Source: Psychromonas sp.
GTDB taxonomy: Bacteria; Pseudomonadota; Gammaproteobacteria; Enterobacterales; Psychromonadaceae
NCBI GenBank assembly: GCA_023145575.1
Contig: JAGLDN010000147.1
Coordinates: 1 to 21,574, forward strand
Direction: 5' to 3'
Length of the DNA stretch: 21,574 nt
Shown here in pieces: positions 1 through 7,818 of the stretch. The number at the start of each line of letters is the position of its first letter. The first letter of the stretch is position 1. Under the pieces are notes generated by a model. It saw only the letters and a program-made list of their open reading frames with translations, made no database searches and had not been told where the DNA came from. The position numbers and the translations under genes are program-made.

Positions 1-669
1 CGATTTATGATGACATTAAACGCTGTTTCTAATGCAAGAAGATTAACATTATCTGATAATTTAACCAAATAAGGTATATGGTACGCATGCGTACCTTGTT
101 CAAAATTCTCAATAAAGAGTAGTTGCTCTTGGGCAAAGGATAATGGATACCGTGCAACATCTGCACAAGGAGCAATCACCTTTTTAAGTTTAAGGATACA
201 AGGAGACAATCTCGCAATGGTTTTTGTTTTAAGTAATAAGTCGCATGGAATATAGATATCCAATTCACGTTGACAAGCCGCAGTAATTTGATTAAGGGTG
301 GTTAGCCCCTCACCAATACAAAAAAAGTCATCATTAATACCCACTGTTTTTATACCAAAGATTTCTTGGAAAATATTGTAAAGCTTCTCTTCGAGTTTAA
401 TGCGCGGGGCGTGGCTAAATTAGCGGCCTTGTGATCTTCACTAAGATCGTCTGTATTTATTATTCTGATGCCAAAAACATCATGTCGTGTAATTAATAAT
501 TCATGCGCCCTAGTTAACTTGCCAATATCAACGTTTACTAATTTGACATGACCACCGATATTATATAACGGACAGTTTTCATGAAGTAACTGGTAAAATA
601 TATTTGATTTTGAGTGGGGCTTAAAGGGAACCATGCATTATTGTGAGTGTGAGATATTTTGATAGTCAT
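1..669 (-). pseudogene. Nonribosomal peptide synthetase remnant (partial C - PCP - partial C), broken and truncated by window edge
   Basis: Reading leftwards from an ATG at 669, with an AGGGA ribosome site about 12 bases upstream, the product begins MTIKISHTHNNAWFPLSPTQ, a condensation-domain start. A one-base frameshift near 590 moves the homology into another frame, which continues as FYQLLHENCPLYNIGG and then ELLITRHDVFGI, the typical early C-domain sequence. Near 420-435 the reading jumps to a third frame that reads HAPRIKLEEKL, then GINDDFFCIGEGLTTLNQI, a peptidyl carrier domain, then YPLSFAQEQLLFIENFEQGT, the start of a second C domain that runs off the window. So most of the first C domain and a whole adenylation domain appear to be deleted. 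The carrier motif, normally GG(H/D)SL, reads GEGLT and lacks the serine that carries phosphopantetheine. The family assignment is firm; the product the enzyme made cannot be told. It is non-functional as it stands. Confidence 0.85.
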
Positions 670-880
670 AATTTTAAAATCCCTGTTGTTATGGATCGCA
701 TTTATAAATCAATATCGGTCATTATGTTTTGTAAATACAATTCATGTTACGCATGAGCCTGAAAACTGAAAGATATAAATGAACTGTGTAAAAACTCCGT
801 GATATATACCCATGTAACGTAAAATTGCTTTGTCAGGCTTTTGTTTGGACTTCAGAGAAAGGCGTAACGGCAAGTCTATC

Positions 881-903
881 AACGATTAGCGATGCTAATC
901 GTT
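881..903. repeat. Perfect palindrome AACGATTAGC-GAT-GCTAATCGTT
   Basis: Two perfect 10-base arms are separated by three bases, inside repeat element copy A. No T-run follows, so it does not look like an intrinsic terminator. The TTAGC/GATTA flavour is similar to the larger palindrome of copy B (15576-15604), but it lies in a different place in the element. Confidence 0.7.
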
Positions 904-1154
904 TACCACTAGCAACAACGAAAGTATATTAATTACTTATGGGTTACTCTATCTTATAATGTTATAACGAAGCAGTGTTTTTTTATAAAAACCGCAATAA
1001 AATCCTGAATGGAGTGGCTGCTAGAGCCAATCAACAAAGTTATAACGTATTGTCCATAAACAAGTCGACATAGAGTAACAAGTTAAGCATCAAAGACGTC
1101 CTTTTAATTCTACCTTAGATGATTAATGCAGTTAATCGTTGAGAGGGCTATTTT

Positions 1155-1217
1155 ATGCCTAGCAGGTTGCCGCTATTTGCTTTGCTGACCTTGCATTTTT
1201 GCGCCATCTTGTTTTAA
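1155..1217 (+). CDS. Tiny ORF of 20 residues inside repeat element A
   Basis: ATG to TAA, product beginning MPSRLPLFALLTLHF. A good GAGAGG ribosome site lies 8-9 bases upstream. The equivalent position in copy B (15498-15563, minus strand) holds a 21-residue ORF beginning MPRSLAQFTDLTLHF with the same ribosome-site arrangement. Both end near the edge of the element. Conservation of MP..L..F..LTLHF could reflect coding, or simply the shared DNA of the element. No function is known to me. Confidence 0.3.
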   Translation: MPSRLPLFALLTLHFCAILF

Positions 1218-1289
1218 AAGGAGCGATCTACTTATAAAATTAAATTCGAAGCTAGTTTCCTATTTCTAATTGGCATTGTCCATTTCTTG

Positions 1290-1336
1290 GATGCAGCTTA
1301 AATTGGCAAGTAAACTACCTAGAAGGTGGCTGCATC
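1290..1336. repeat. Inverted repeat GATGCAGC...GCTGCATC
   Basis: Perfect 8-base arms at 1290-1297 and 1329-1336 with a 31-base spacer. The right arm overlaps an alternative small hairpin (AGGTG...CACCT). Otherwise the gap 1218-1502 between repeat element A and the transposase remnant shows no coding signal. Confidence 0.3.
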
Positions 1337-1502
1337 ACCTAGGCATACTTTCCTTATTTTAACAGATTTCCTGATGAGGTGATTTAGCGCAAGGCGAAAT
1401 CATGTAAGGTCATATATATTCGAATCGAAAGCAAAAATAATAGAGCCCAGCCCATGTTTAGTATTACTCTTTAGGTGCGAACCAACGAAGAGAGATAAAA
1501 AC

Positions 1503-2389
1503 ATGAACTCAGAATACAAATCAATATCATTATATTTGCTGATCTGCAATGAATATCAAAATACAATTCATGCATATGTTGAAAGATTTACCACCAGAAA
1601 AAATGATTCATTTACAGATAAAGAAGTAATGGCAATATATTAAGGGGTTACCGAACAATCTCAGTCATACATCGTTATGCTCAAGATCATCTTAGTGACC
1701 ATTTTCCAAAGCTCTGTGGTTATGCTGCGATCGCACATCGAGTTAACAAGTTGTCAAATGGATTTATTGCCTTGATAGATTTTTTGCAAACAAAAAAATA
1801 TCGACTGATGATGACAGTGTTTATCTAGTTGATCCTTTTCCTATTACGCTTGCTAAGAATAACTATGCTTACACAGTTGAAGTTGCAGCAGAGATCGCAA
1901 GTCAAAGCTACAACTCAACTAAGAAAATGTATTATTACGTTGTCAAAGCACATGTTGTTGCGCGTAAACGAGAAGCCAGCTTAGCAGGTTTTGAAATAAT
2001 CTTTATTGAAGAAGCCATGAGGCAGGATTGACCTGTTTTTGAAAAATTCGGCCGATGCTTACAGACAATTTGCTGTTAGGCAATCAAGCTTACAAAAGAT
2101 CCGATGAAGAAAAGGTTCACTCAGAGCATGGTTTGAAAGTATTGACACCTATAAAAAAACAAAATAGCAGAAGAAGTTATCGACAGAGGACAAAAAATAT
2201 TCAAATGCAAGATCACGCATGAGGCAGCCGACTGAAGCATTATTTGCTTGGCTCAATAAAGTTACTGACATTGAGGACGCATCAAACATTTGTTCGTCAA
2301 AAGGATTACTTACACATATTTATGGAAGACTGGCAGCTGCGATGATGCTTCGCAGTTACCCTGAACTGGCTTTTGATACGAATATATAA
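1503..2389 (+). pseudogene. DDE transposase pseudogene (IS4/IS982-like, family unresolved), multiple frameshifts
   Basis: The protein is readable only by changing frame at least four times. The pieces are: from ATG 1503 to the in-frame TAA at 1641 (starts MNSEYKSISLYLLICNEY); from 1643 to about 1797 (RGYRTISVIHRYAQDHLSDHFPKL); from 1798 to the TGA at 2029 (DDDSVYLVDPFPITLAKN, then YNSTKKMYYYVVKAH); from 2070 to about 2217 (LLGNQAYKRSDEEK); and from 2219 to the TAA at 2387 (MRQPTEALFAWLNKVTDIED). The order matches DDE transposases: first acidic residue in LVDPFPI, second expected in GDxxY, and a final glutamate in RQPTEALF. The second one here reads GNQAY, so that aspartate is lost too. No convincing terminal inverted repeats or target duplication were found by eye. 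It is a dead insertion sequence in the decayed left region. Confidence 0.8.
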
Positions 2390-2467
2390 CGAAGAATAAA
2401 AAATAAGTTGCCAGATGAAGAAACATAGTGTAATTAAAATATGAAATGAACACCACAAAGAAAATAT

Positions 2468-3034
2468 ATGTTAACATCAGCAGAGCGCAATATAATGAAA
2501 ATAAGAAAACACGCAGCTATAAACACGCTTAGTTTTTTTAAAAAGATAGTACATGTTAGAAGTAGTAATGCGATTAACCCTTTCAAGTGTTTAACCAGAA
2601 ACGAGTACAGGGCCCTAAAAAAATTTAGGGAAAGTCATCCTTTTTCTATCCATGACTCAATGGTATATACAACAAGAACAGGCATTGGTAATTGTGGAGA
2701 AAAGGCGTCTGTATGTTATACGTCTTTAATGAGTAATCCGACACTATTATTTGATTCATCTCTAATTATATGTGAGATTCATGGAGGTGATCATGGGGTT
2801 GTTGTTATAAACGATGTGCCATTGAAAACAAATAATTTATTTTATATGCGTCACTTAAGAAAAACGACAATGGTTGTAGATGGATGGAGTGAAGATTGGT
2901 ACTTTCCAAATTTAGATTTAAAAGACAGTTTAGCAAATCATCTAGCAAACTTCCCAAATCCTCTGCAACTTGCGAAGAGGCATAAAATTAAATCGTCAAT
3001 ATTAATATGCCATCGTTGTCATCAAAACTTGTAA
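2468..3034 (+). CDS. Putative papain/transglutaminase-like cysteine hydrolase; candidate effector or toxin
   Basis: A 188-residue ORF with three spaced motifs that look like a catalytic triad: GNCGEKA (Cys76), GGDHGVVVI (His109) and VVDGWSEDWY (Asp138). This order and local context (GNCGE with a small residue, then DH followed by a beta strand, then a D beside Trp) is seen in papain-fold and transglutaminase-fold domains of secreted bacterial effectors and polymorphic toxins. The first 70 residues are basic (many Lys and Arg). There is no clear signal peptide or membrane segment. Two starts are possible, ATG 2468 and ATG 2495 (MKIRKHAAIN); neither has a strong ribosome site. No immunity, chaperone or secretion gene is adjacent. 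It sits between a dead transposase and an efflux operon, so it may have been acquired. The fold is an inference from motif spacing; the substrate is unknown. Confidence 0.6.
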   Translation: MLTSAERNIMKIRKHAAINTLSFFKKIVHVRSSNAINPFKCLTRNEYRALKKFRESHPFSIHDSMVYTTRTGIGNCGEKASVCYTSLMSNPTLLFDSSLIICEIHGGDHGVVVINDVPLKTNNLFYMRHLRKTTMVVDGWSEDWYFPNLDLKDSLANHLANFPNPLQLAKRHKIKSSILICHRCHQNL

Positions 3035-3392
3035 TTCATTAACACAAAGTTAAAACATGGCAACTCAAAAAGAGTTCCATAAAATGAAAGATCCGTCAGC
3101 AATTAGCTGATCAGAAATGTTGCACCCTGGCTTGATGTCCGAGTTACAGCCTGACAAAGCAATTTCACATCACATGAGTGTATATTATTTTAATTTAAAG
3201 GCTTACAAGCAGATGGTATATACGGATAGTCTTTTGTTGTACAAATTAAGCTATCAAATCCATTTAGCATTAACAAAGGTTTCTTATAAATTAACTTACT
3301 TGAATATCCTAGGAATTTCATTCTTTTGGGGAGCAAATACACAACTTGCTGCGGTGATTTCACATTGGTACCCACGAGGCGCAAAGATATGA
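3035..3392. other. Intergenic stretch with no supported gene
   Basis: It lies between the cysteine-hydrolase ORF and the end of the efflux permease gene. A 91-codon open frame (3117-3392, plus strand) has no ribosome site and an unconvincing composition. Its last third (LGISFFWGANTQL) faintly resembles a major-facilitator membrane helix, so a gene fragment is possible but not shown. No terminator with a T-run is seen for either flanking gene. Confidence 0.4.
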
Positions 3393-6300
3393 CTATTCTT
3401 CTTTTGGTTCGAATTTTTTACGCATCACTGCATAATAAAGCACAGGAATAACTAACAAGGTTAAAACAGTCGAAATCAGAATGCCGAAGATAAGGCTGAC
3501 GGCAAGACCTGCAAATATTGGATCGCCGATAATAAAAAATGCACCAATCATTGCTGCTAGACCAGTTAAAATAATCGGTTTTGCGCGTACGGCTCCTGAA
3601 TTGATAACTGCTTGTTTAAATGGCATACCTTTTGCCGTTTCATGGTTGATAAAATCTACCAGTAAGATCGAGTTTCGCACTATGATCCCAGCGAGTGCAA
3701 TCATACCAATCATCGATGGGGCTGTAAATGCCTGTCCAAGCAAAGCATGACCTGGCATCACGCCAATGATAGTTAATGGAATGGGTGCCATAATAATTAA
3801 TGGGACGATATATGATTTAAATTGGGCGACAACAAGCAAGTAAATCAATATCATTCCAAACGCATAGGCAATCCCCATATCCCTAAAGGTTTCATAGGTT
3901 ATTTTCCATTCGCCATCCCATAAAACAGCGCGCGCAGATGTGCCTTTAGGTTGATGAATAAAATACTGATTAATATCGAGGCCTTTTTTACTCATCTGTG
4001 CTGATGCTTCAAACATGCCATAAAGCGGGCTGTCAACCTTACCTGCCATGTCTGCAGTAACCATTATCATTGGAATCATATTTTTATGCATAATGGGATA
4101 TTTTACATAGGTTTTATGAATATTGATTACTTCTGCCAAAGGGATCTTATTGCCTACATTATTTTCAATTTTTAAATTTTGTAGTTGATCCAAATTGACT
4201 TTATCGCCTTCAACTAATTGTAATCGAATAGGAATCGGATATTTTTGTTTATCACTGTGTAATATGTTCATATCTTTTCCACCAACAGAAGTGCTAATAG
4301 CATCAACAATATTGTCATAAGAAATTCCAAATCTAGCAGCTTTTGAGCGGTTAATTTTCACTAGTAATTTTTCGTGAGGATCAGGGAGCATAATATCAAC
4401 ATCAACGACGCCATGTGTTTCTTTTAAAATGGATACTAATTTGTGTGCGGTTTTTTCTCTAATTTGTGCATTCGGTCCATAAACCTCCGCTAGAATCGGT
4501 GACCAAACTGGCGGTCCCGGCGGTACTTCAACAATTTTGACGTTTGCGTTATAAGGTTTTGCTATCTTTTGTAACGCAAAGCGTACGCTGCTTGCGATGG
4601 CATGACTATCGCGTTTTCTATCCTTTTTATCAACGAGGTTTACTTGAATATCACCTAATTCAGAAGATTGTCGCCAATCATAATGACGAATTAAACCATT
4701 AAAGTTGATTGGAGCAGCAGTACCTGCATAAATTTGAAAATTCTTTAATTCAGGAATTTTTTCAATCTCATGGCTCAGTTGAACTAATAAACGTTGAGTT
4801 AGGGAAAGTGGGCTACCTTCGGGTAAATCGACAGTGATTTGAAATTCAGATTTATTATCAAAAGGGAGCATTTTCATTATAACGAGTTTGTTAAACGGCA
4901 ATGCGATTGAAATCGCAATTAAAATTAAAATGACAAATAACAAGATCCAGCGTGCTTTACGAGATTTTTCAGTGAGTACAAAGGGTCCGAGTATTCTGGT
5001 AAATAAGCGTGTCATAAATGCGTTTTTTTCTATCGGCGTATTGCTTTTTTGTTGTTGTTTTTTAGGTTGAAACACTAAAAACTTGTGACTTAGCCAAGGT
5101 GATAATGTAAATGCAACCGCCAGTGATATCAACATTCCCATACTTGCATTGATTGGAATAGGGCTCATATAAGGTCCCATTAAACCGCTAACAAAGGCCA
5201 TTGGTAAGAGCGCGGCTATCACGGTAAATGTCGCGAGAATTGTTGGGCTACCCACCTCATCAACTGCAATTGGAATTAATTTGGTTAATGATGTTTCTCC
5301 CAGTTGCATGTGTCTATGTATATTTTCAACAATAACAATTGCATCATCAACTAAGATGCCAATGGAAAAAATTAATGCAAAAAGTGAGATCCTGTTAAGT
5401 GTAAAGCCGTATGCCCAAGAAGCAAAAAGGGTGAATGCAAGGGTCACGGTAATTGCAATGCCAACAATCACAGCTTCACGCCAGCCCATTGTAAGCAATA
5501 CAAGTAGAATGACGCCTGATGTTGCAAAAATAAGTTTGGTAATTAGAAGGTTTGATTTAGTCGCTGCGGTTTTACCATAATCTCGTGAAATGGTGACTTG
5601 AATGTTATTGGGAATTAAAACATTTTTTATTTTAGAGATGCGTTTTTCAATCGCTTGTGTTATATCAACTGCATTTATCCCTGGCTTTTTAGAAATAACG
5701 ATAGTGACTGCTGAATATAAGTGCCCATTAATACCGTTAAGTGCATTGTGTGATGGGATATCAGCGGCAAGAGTTACATCGGCGACATCTTGCAAGTAAA
5801 CAGGGTAACCATCATTAACAGAAACAATTAAATTCTTAACATCAGAAGTATCTTGTAAAAATTCACCTGCTTTTACTTTTATTTGGCGATTATTTTGTAT
5901 TAAATTACTTGAATTAGAGGTTGTATTATTACTTGATAATATTTTATTTATTTGATCGTAGCTAACATTAAAACTGTTCATTTTTACAGGGTCTATACGA
6001 ATATTAAGCGTTAATATATGTTCTCCTACCGTAAATATATTGCGCGTGCCTTTTATGCGTTGCAAATCACTTTCAATCCCATGTGCAACTTTAGTGAGCT
6101 TTTCGGGTGTAACATTCTTGTCTTTTGACCATAGAGTAAGCGTTGAAATGGGCACATCATCAATCGATCTTGGTTTTATTAATGGTTTTCCAACACCTGC
6201 ATTTTTAGGTAGTTTATCCATGTTAGAATAAATCTGATTATACAAATTAACAATCGCATCATTCCTATTTTTCCCAACTTTGAAAACGACAATGATCCTT

Positions 6301-6587
6301 GCGCCATCATTGTTAGAAAAAGAGTAAATTGTGTCTATCCCTTTTATTTGGCTAATGACTTGTTCAATTGGTGTAGTAACTAGATTTTCAACTTCTTTTG
6401 GTGATGCACCAGGAAAAGGAATATATACATCGGCAAAAGTAACATTTATTTGTGGCTCTTCTTCTTTTGGCGTAATAATTATTGCAAAAATACCCAGTAA
6501 TAAGCCGACAATAGCAAGCAGCGGTGTAATGGCAGATTTTTGGAAGGTCTTGGCAATTTTTCCAGAGGTATTGAGCTGATGAGACAT
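3393..6587 (-). CDS. RND-family efflux transporter permease (inner membrane)
   Basis: A 1064-residue proton-driven RND pump subunit, usual length for the family. One N-terminal membrane helix (about 22-38) is followed by a large periplasmic loop opening with PKEEEPQINV and GASPKEVE, then a block of helices from about 345. TM4 holds ILVDDAIVIVENI, with the paired aspartates D414 and D415 of the proton relay. The second half repeats the plan, with a periplasmic loop (about 570-880) and a final helix block. In TM10 the residue expected to be lysine in AcrB-type pumps is arginine (R971 in GIIVRNSILLVDF). The gene overlaps the upstream membrane-fusion gene by one base (TAATG), so the two are translationally coupled. 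No outer-membrane channel gene is in the window; a TolC-like protein from elsewhere is presumed. Substrate cannot be told. The TM4 DD pair argues for a multidrug-type rather than a metal-type pump. Confidence 0.93.
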   Translation of the reverse strand: MSHQLNTSGKIAKTFQKSAITPLLAIVGLLLGIFAIIITPKEEEPQINVTFADVYIPFPGASPKEVENLVTTPIEQVISQIKGIDTIYSFSNNDGARIIVVFKVGKNRNDAIVNLYNQIYSNMDKLPKNAGVGKPLIKPRSIDDVPISTLTLWSKDKNVTPEKLTKVAHGIESDLQRIKGTRNIFTVGEHILTLNIRIDPVKMNSFNVSYDQINKILSSNNTTSNSSNLIQNNRQIKVKAGEFLQDTSDVKNLIVSVNDGYPVYLQDVADVTLAADIPSHNALNGINGHLYSAVTIVISKKPGINAVDITQAIEKRISKIKNVLIPNNIQVTISRDYGKTAATKSNLLITKLIFATSGVILLVLLTMGWREAVIVGIAITVTLAFTLFASWAYGFTLNRISLFALIFSIGILVDDAIVIVENIHRHMQLGETSLTKLIPIAVDEVGSPTILATFTVIAALLPMAFVSGLMGPYMSPIPINASMGMLISLAVAFTLSPWLSHKFLVFQPKKQQQKSNTPIEKNAFMTRLFTRILGPFVLTEKSRKARWILLFVILILIAISIALPFNKLVIMKMLPFDNKSEFQITVDLPEGSPLSLTQRLLVQLSHEIEKIPELKNFQIYAGTAAPINFNGLIRHYDWRQSSELGDIQVNLVDKKDRKRDSHAIASSVRFALQKIAKPYNANVKIVEVPPGPPVWSPILAEVYGPNAQIREKTAHKLVSILKETHGVVDVDIMLPDPHEKLLVKINRSKAARFGISYDNIVDAISTSVGGKDMNILHSDKQKYPIPIRLQLVEGDKVNLDQLQNLKIENNVGNKIPLAEVINIHKTYVKYPIMHKNMIPMIMVTADMAGKVDSPLYGMFEASAQMSKKGLDINQYFIHQPKGTSARAVLWDGEWKITYETFRDMGIAYAFGMILIYLLVVAQFKSYIVPLIIMAPIPLTIIGVMPGHALLGQAFTAPSMIGMIALAGIIVRNSILLVDFINHETAKGMPFKQAVINSGAVRAKPIILTGLAAMIGAFFIIGDPIFAGLAVSLIFGILISTVLTLLVIPVLYYAVMRKKFEPKEE

Positions 6588-7621
6588 TATTTAGTTCCTA
6601 ACAGTTGCAGCTTTGCGTAAGCGTCTTTGTAGATCATATCGCCATCCATCAGTCCTGAGAGTACTTCAACGTCACCATTAGACTCCTTTCCTAAGCGAAC
6701 TTGCGTCAACGTTGCTTTGCCATCAACATCCCGGTAGACGCCCGTTAATTCGTTATTAGCAAGTATGGCAGTTGTTGGAATTAAAATCGCTCGGCGGGTT
6801 CCTTTTAAGAATTGCGCCTTAACCCACATTCCTGGTAACAAGATTTTGTTTGTTGGTGGTAACCTAATGCGTACTTTAAATGAATGTGATTGATTTTCAG
6901 CATAGCTAAAAAGGGTAATGTCGTTTGAGACGAGTTTAGTACCATCGTTGAATATAATAGTAAATTGAAGGTGATTGCGAAGTGCTTTAATGTAGCGCTG
7001 TGGAATTTCAGTTACCGCGCGTAATTTATCGAGTGACAGCCCTGTAAATAAAGGCTGACCTATGGAAACTGTTTCACCTACCTCAACATCCCTTTTGGTG
7101 ACAAGGCCAGAAAATGGTGCTTTGATTACGGTATAATTTAGAGATTGATTTGCGTGAACAAGTTGTGCTTCCGCAGCCTTAAGGCTTTCTTTGGAGGTGG
7201 CCGCACTAGTTTGTGCCTTGTCTAATTCACCTTTAGAAATTGCACCTTGAGGATAGAGTTTTTTATATCGGTCATAGCCAAGACTTGCTTCATGATACTG
7301 AGCTTTTGCGCTACGTATCATAGCTTTTGCTTCGGCAAGTTGTGCCTCTTGTTCTTTGTTTGTTATTTCAAGTAAGACAGCCCCTTTTTTAACGTAATCA
7401 TTCGTATCGAAGTATATTTTGCTGATCCTGCCAGTGGTTTGGGCAGAAAGCGTTGCCTCATTTACTGCTTCAATTGTCGCATTGAGTGTAATATTGTCAT
7501 CTCTAGTTTCATTTTTTACTGTAAATAATTGATTCGTCGAATCACTTGCAATAGCAAAGCTATTATAAAAGACGCTGAAACAAAGCAGTATTACAAACAT
7601 AATGATTAAAGATGGTTTCAT
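6587..7621 (-). CDS. RND efflux membrane fusion (periplasmic adaptor) protein
   Basis: A 344-residue HlyD/AcrA-type adaptor that links the permease at 3393-6587 to an outer-membrane channel. Residues 1-26 form a signal peptide (MKPSLIIMFVILLCFSVFYN, ending near FAIA). The lipoyl domain is split: first half around 50-88 (LSAQTTGRISKIYFDTNDYV), second half around 167-195 (APFSGLVTKRDVEVGETV). Between them is an alpha-hairpin rich in Ala, Gln and Lys. The beta-barrel and membrane-proximal domains follow (LPGMWVKAQF near 260). The ribosome site AAAGGA lies about 8 bases before the ATG. First gene of a two-gene operon. Its promoter must lie in the region shared with mazG. No cysteine lipobox is seen, so it is likely a soluble or weakly anchored periplasmic protein. 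Confidence 0.92.
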   Translation of the reverse strand: MKPSLIIMFVILLCFSVFYNSFAIASDSTNQLFTVKNETRDDNITLNATIEAVNEATLSAQTTGRISKIYFDTNDYVKKGAVLLEITNKEQEAQLAEAKAMIRSAKAQYHEASLGYDRYKKLYPQGAISKGELDKAQTSAATSKESLKAAEAQLVHANQSLNYTVIKAPFSGLVTKRDVEVGETVSIGQPLFTGLSLDKLRAVTEIPQRYIKALRNHLQFTIIFNDGTKLVSNDITLFSYAENQSHSFKVRIRLPPTNKILLPGMWVKAQFLKGTRRAILIPTTAILANNELTGVYRDVDGKATLTQVRLGKESNGDVEVLSGLMDGDMIYKDAYAKLQLLGTK

Positions 7622-7670
7622 TGAAGATATCCTTTACTATTTGAACTACTCGATTTTATGAAGTTTTTTA

Positions 7671-7684
7671 ATTATACTTGACAA
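7671..7684. promoter_or_regulatory. Candidate divergent promoter elements for the efflux operon and mazG
   Basis: On the minus strand 7676-7671 reads TATAAT, a perfect -10 about 50 bases upstream of the membrane-fusion ATG, though no good -35 stands at 16-18 bases. On the plus strand 7679-7684 reads TTGACA, a perfect -35 facing mazG; the region at -10 distance (ATCAAT) is weak. The same spot carries an imperfect dyad, TTGACAAATATATCAA, with six of eight base pairs matching, which could be an operator. No regulator gene is adjacent. Confidence 0.3.
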
Positions 7685-7708
7685 ATATATCAAAACCTTA
7701 ATCAATAT

Positions 7709-7814
7709 CAAAATAATCATAAAATAATCACAAAATAATCACAAAATAATCACAAAATAATCACAAAATAATCACAAAATAATCACAAAATAATCATAAA
7801 ATAATCATAAAATT
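7709..7814. repeat. 11-bp tandem repeat (ATAATCACAAA), nine copies, phased A-tracts
   Basis: ATAATCA starts at 7713, 7724, 7735, 7746, 7757, 7768, 7779, 7790 and 7801, exactly 11 bases apart. The first copy and the last two have TAAA in place of CAAA. Each unit ends in a run of four A, so the A-tracts recur once per helical turn, a pattern known to bend DNA. The array sits between the efflux operon and mazG and ends just before the mazG ATG (7819), leaving mazG without a recognisable ribosome site. It is too short and spacer-free to be a CRISPR. Confidence 0.9.
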
Positions 7815-7818
7815 TAAT

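Larger units (their letters stand above)
802..1217 (+). repeat. Degenerate copy A of an interspersed element (partner of 15484-15835)
   Basis: Three blocks match, in the same order, the reverse strand of the 15484-15835 element. They are the end TATACCCATGTAA (805 onward), the 16-base identity CCAATCAACAAAGTTA (1027-1042), and a block of about 90 bases (1113-1200) with a GATTAA...TTAATC dyad followed by AGAGG, ATTTTATGCCT and CTGACCTTGCATTT. It also contains its own perfect 10-bp-arm palindrome at 881-903. The stretches between the blocks do not align by eye, so this is an old or rearranged copy. It looks like a small non-autonomous transposable element, but no transposase is visible in it. 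Confidence 0.65.

Noticed and set aside
3117..3392. 91-codon plus-strand ORF with LGISFFWGANTQL, faintly like a lysophospholipid or MFS transporter helix
   Set aside because: No ribosome site, similarity limited to about a dozen hydrophobic residues, and a conflicting minus-strand ORF in the same place; not enough to call a gene or a fragment.
7709..7814. Possible CRISPR array
   Set aside because: Units are 11 bases in direct tandem with no spacers and no cas genes nearby.
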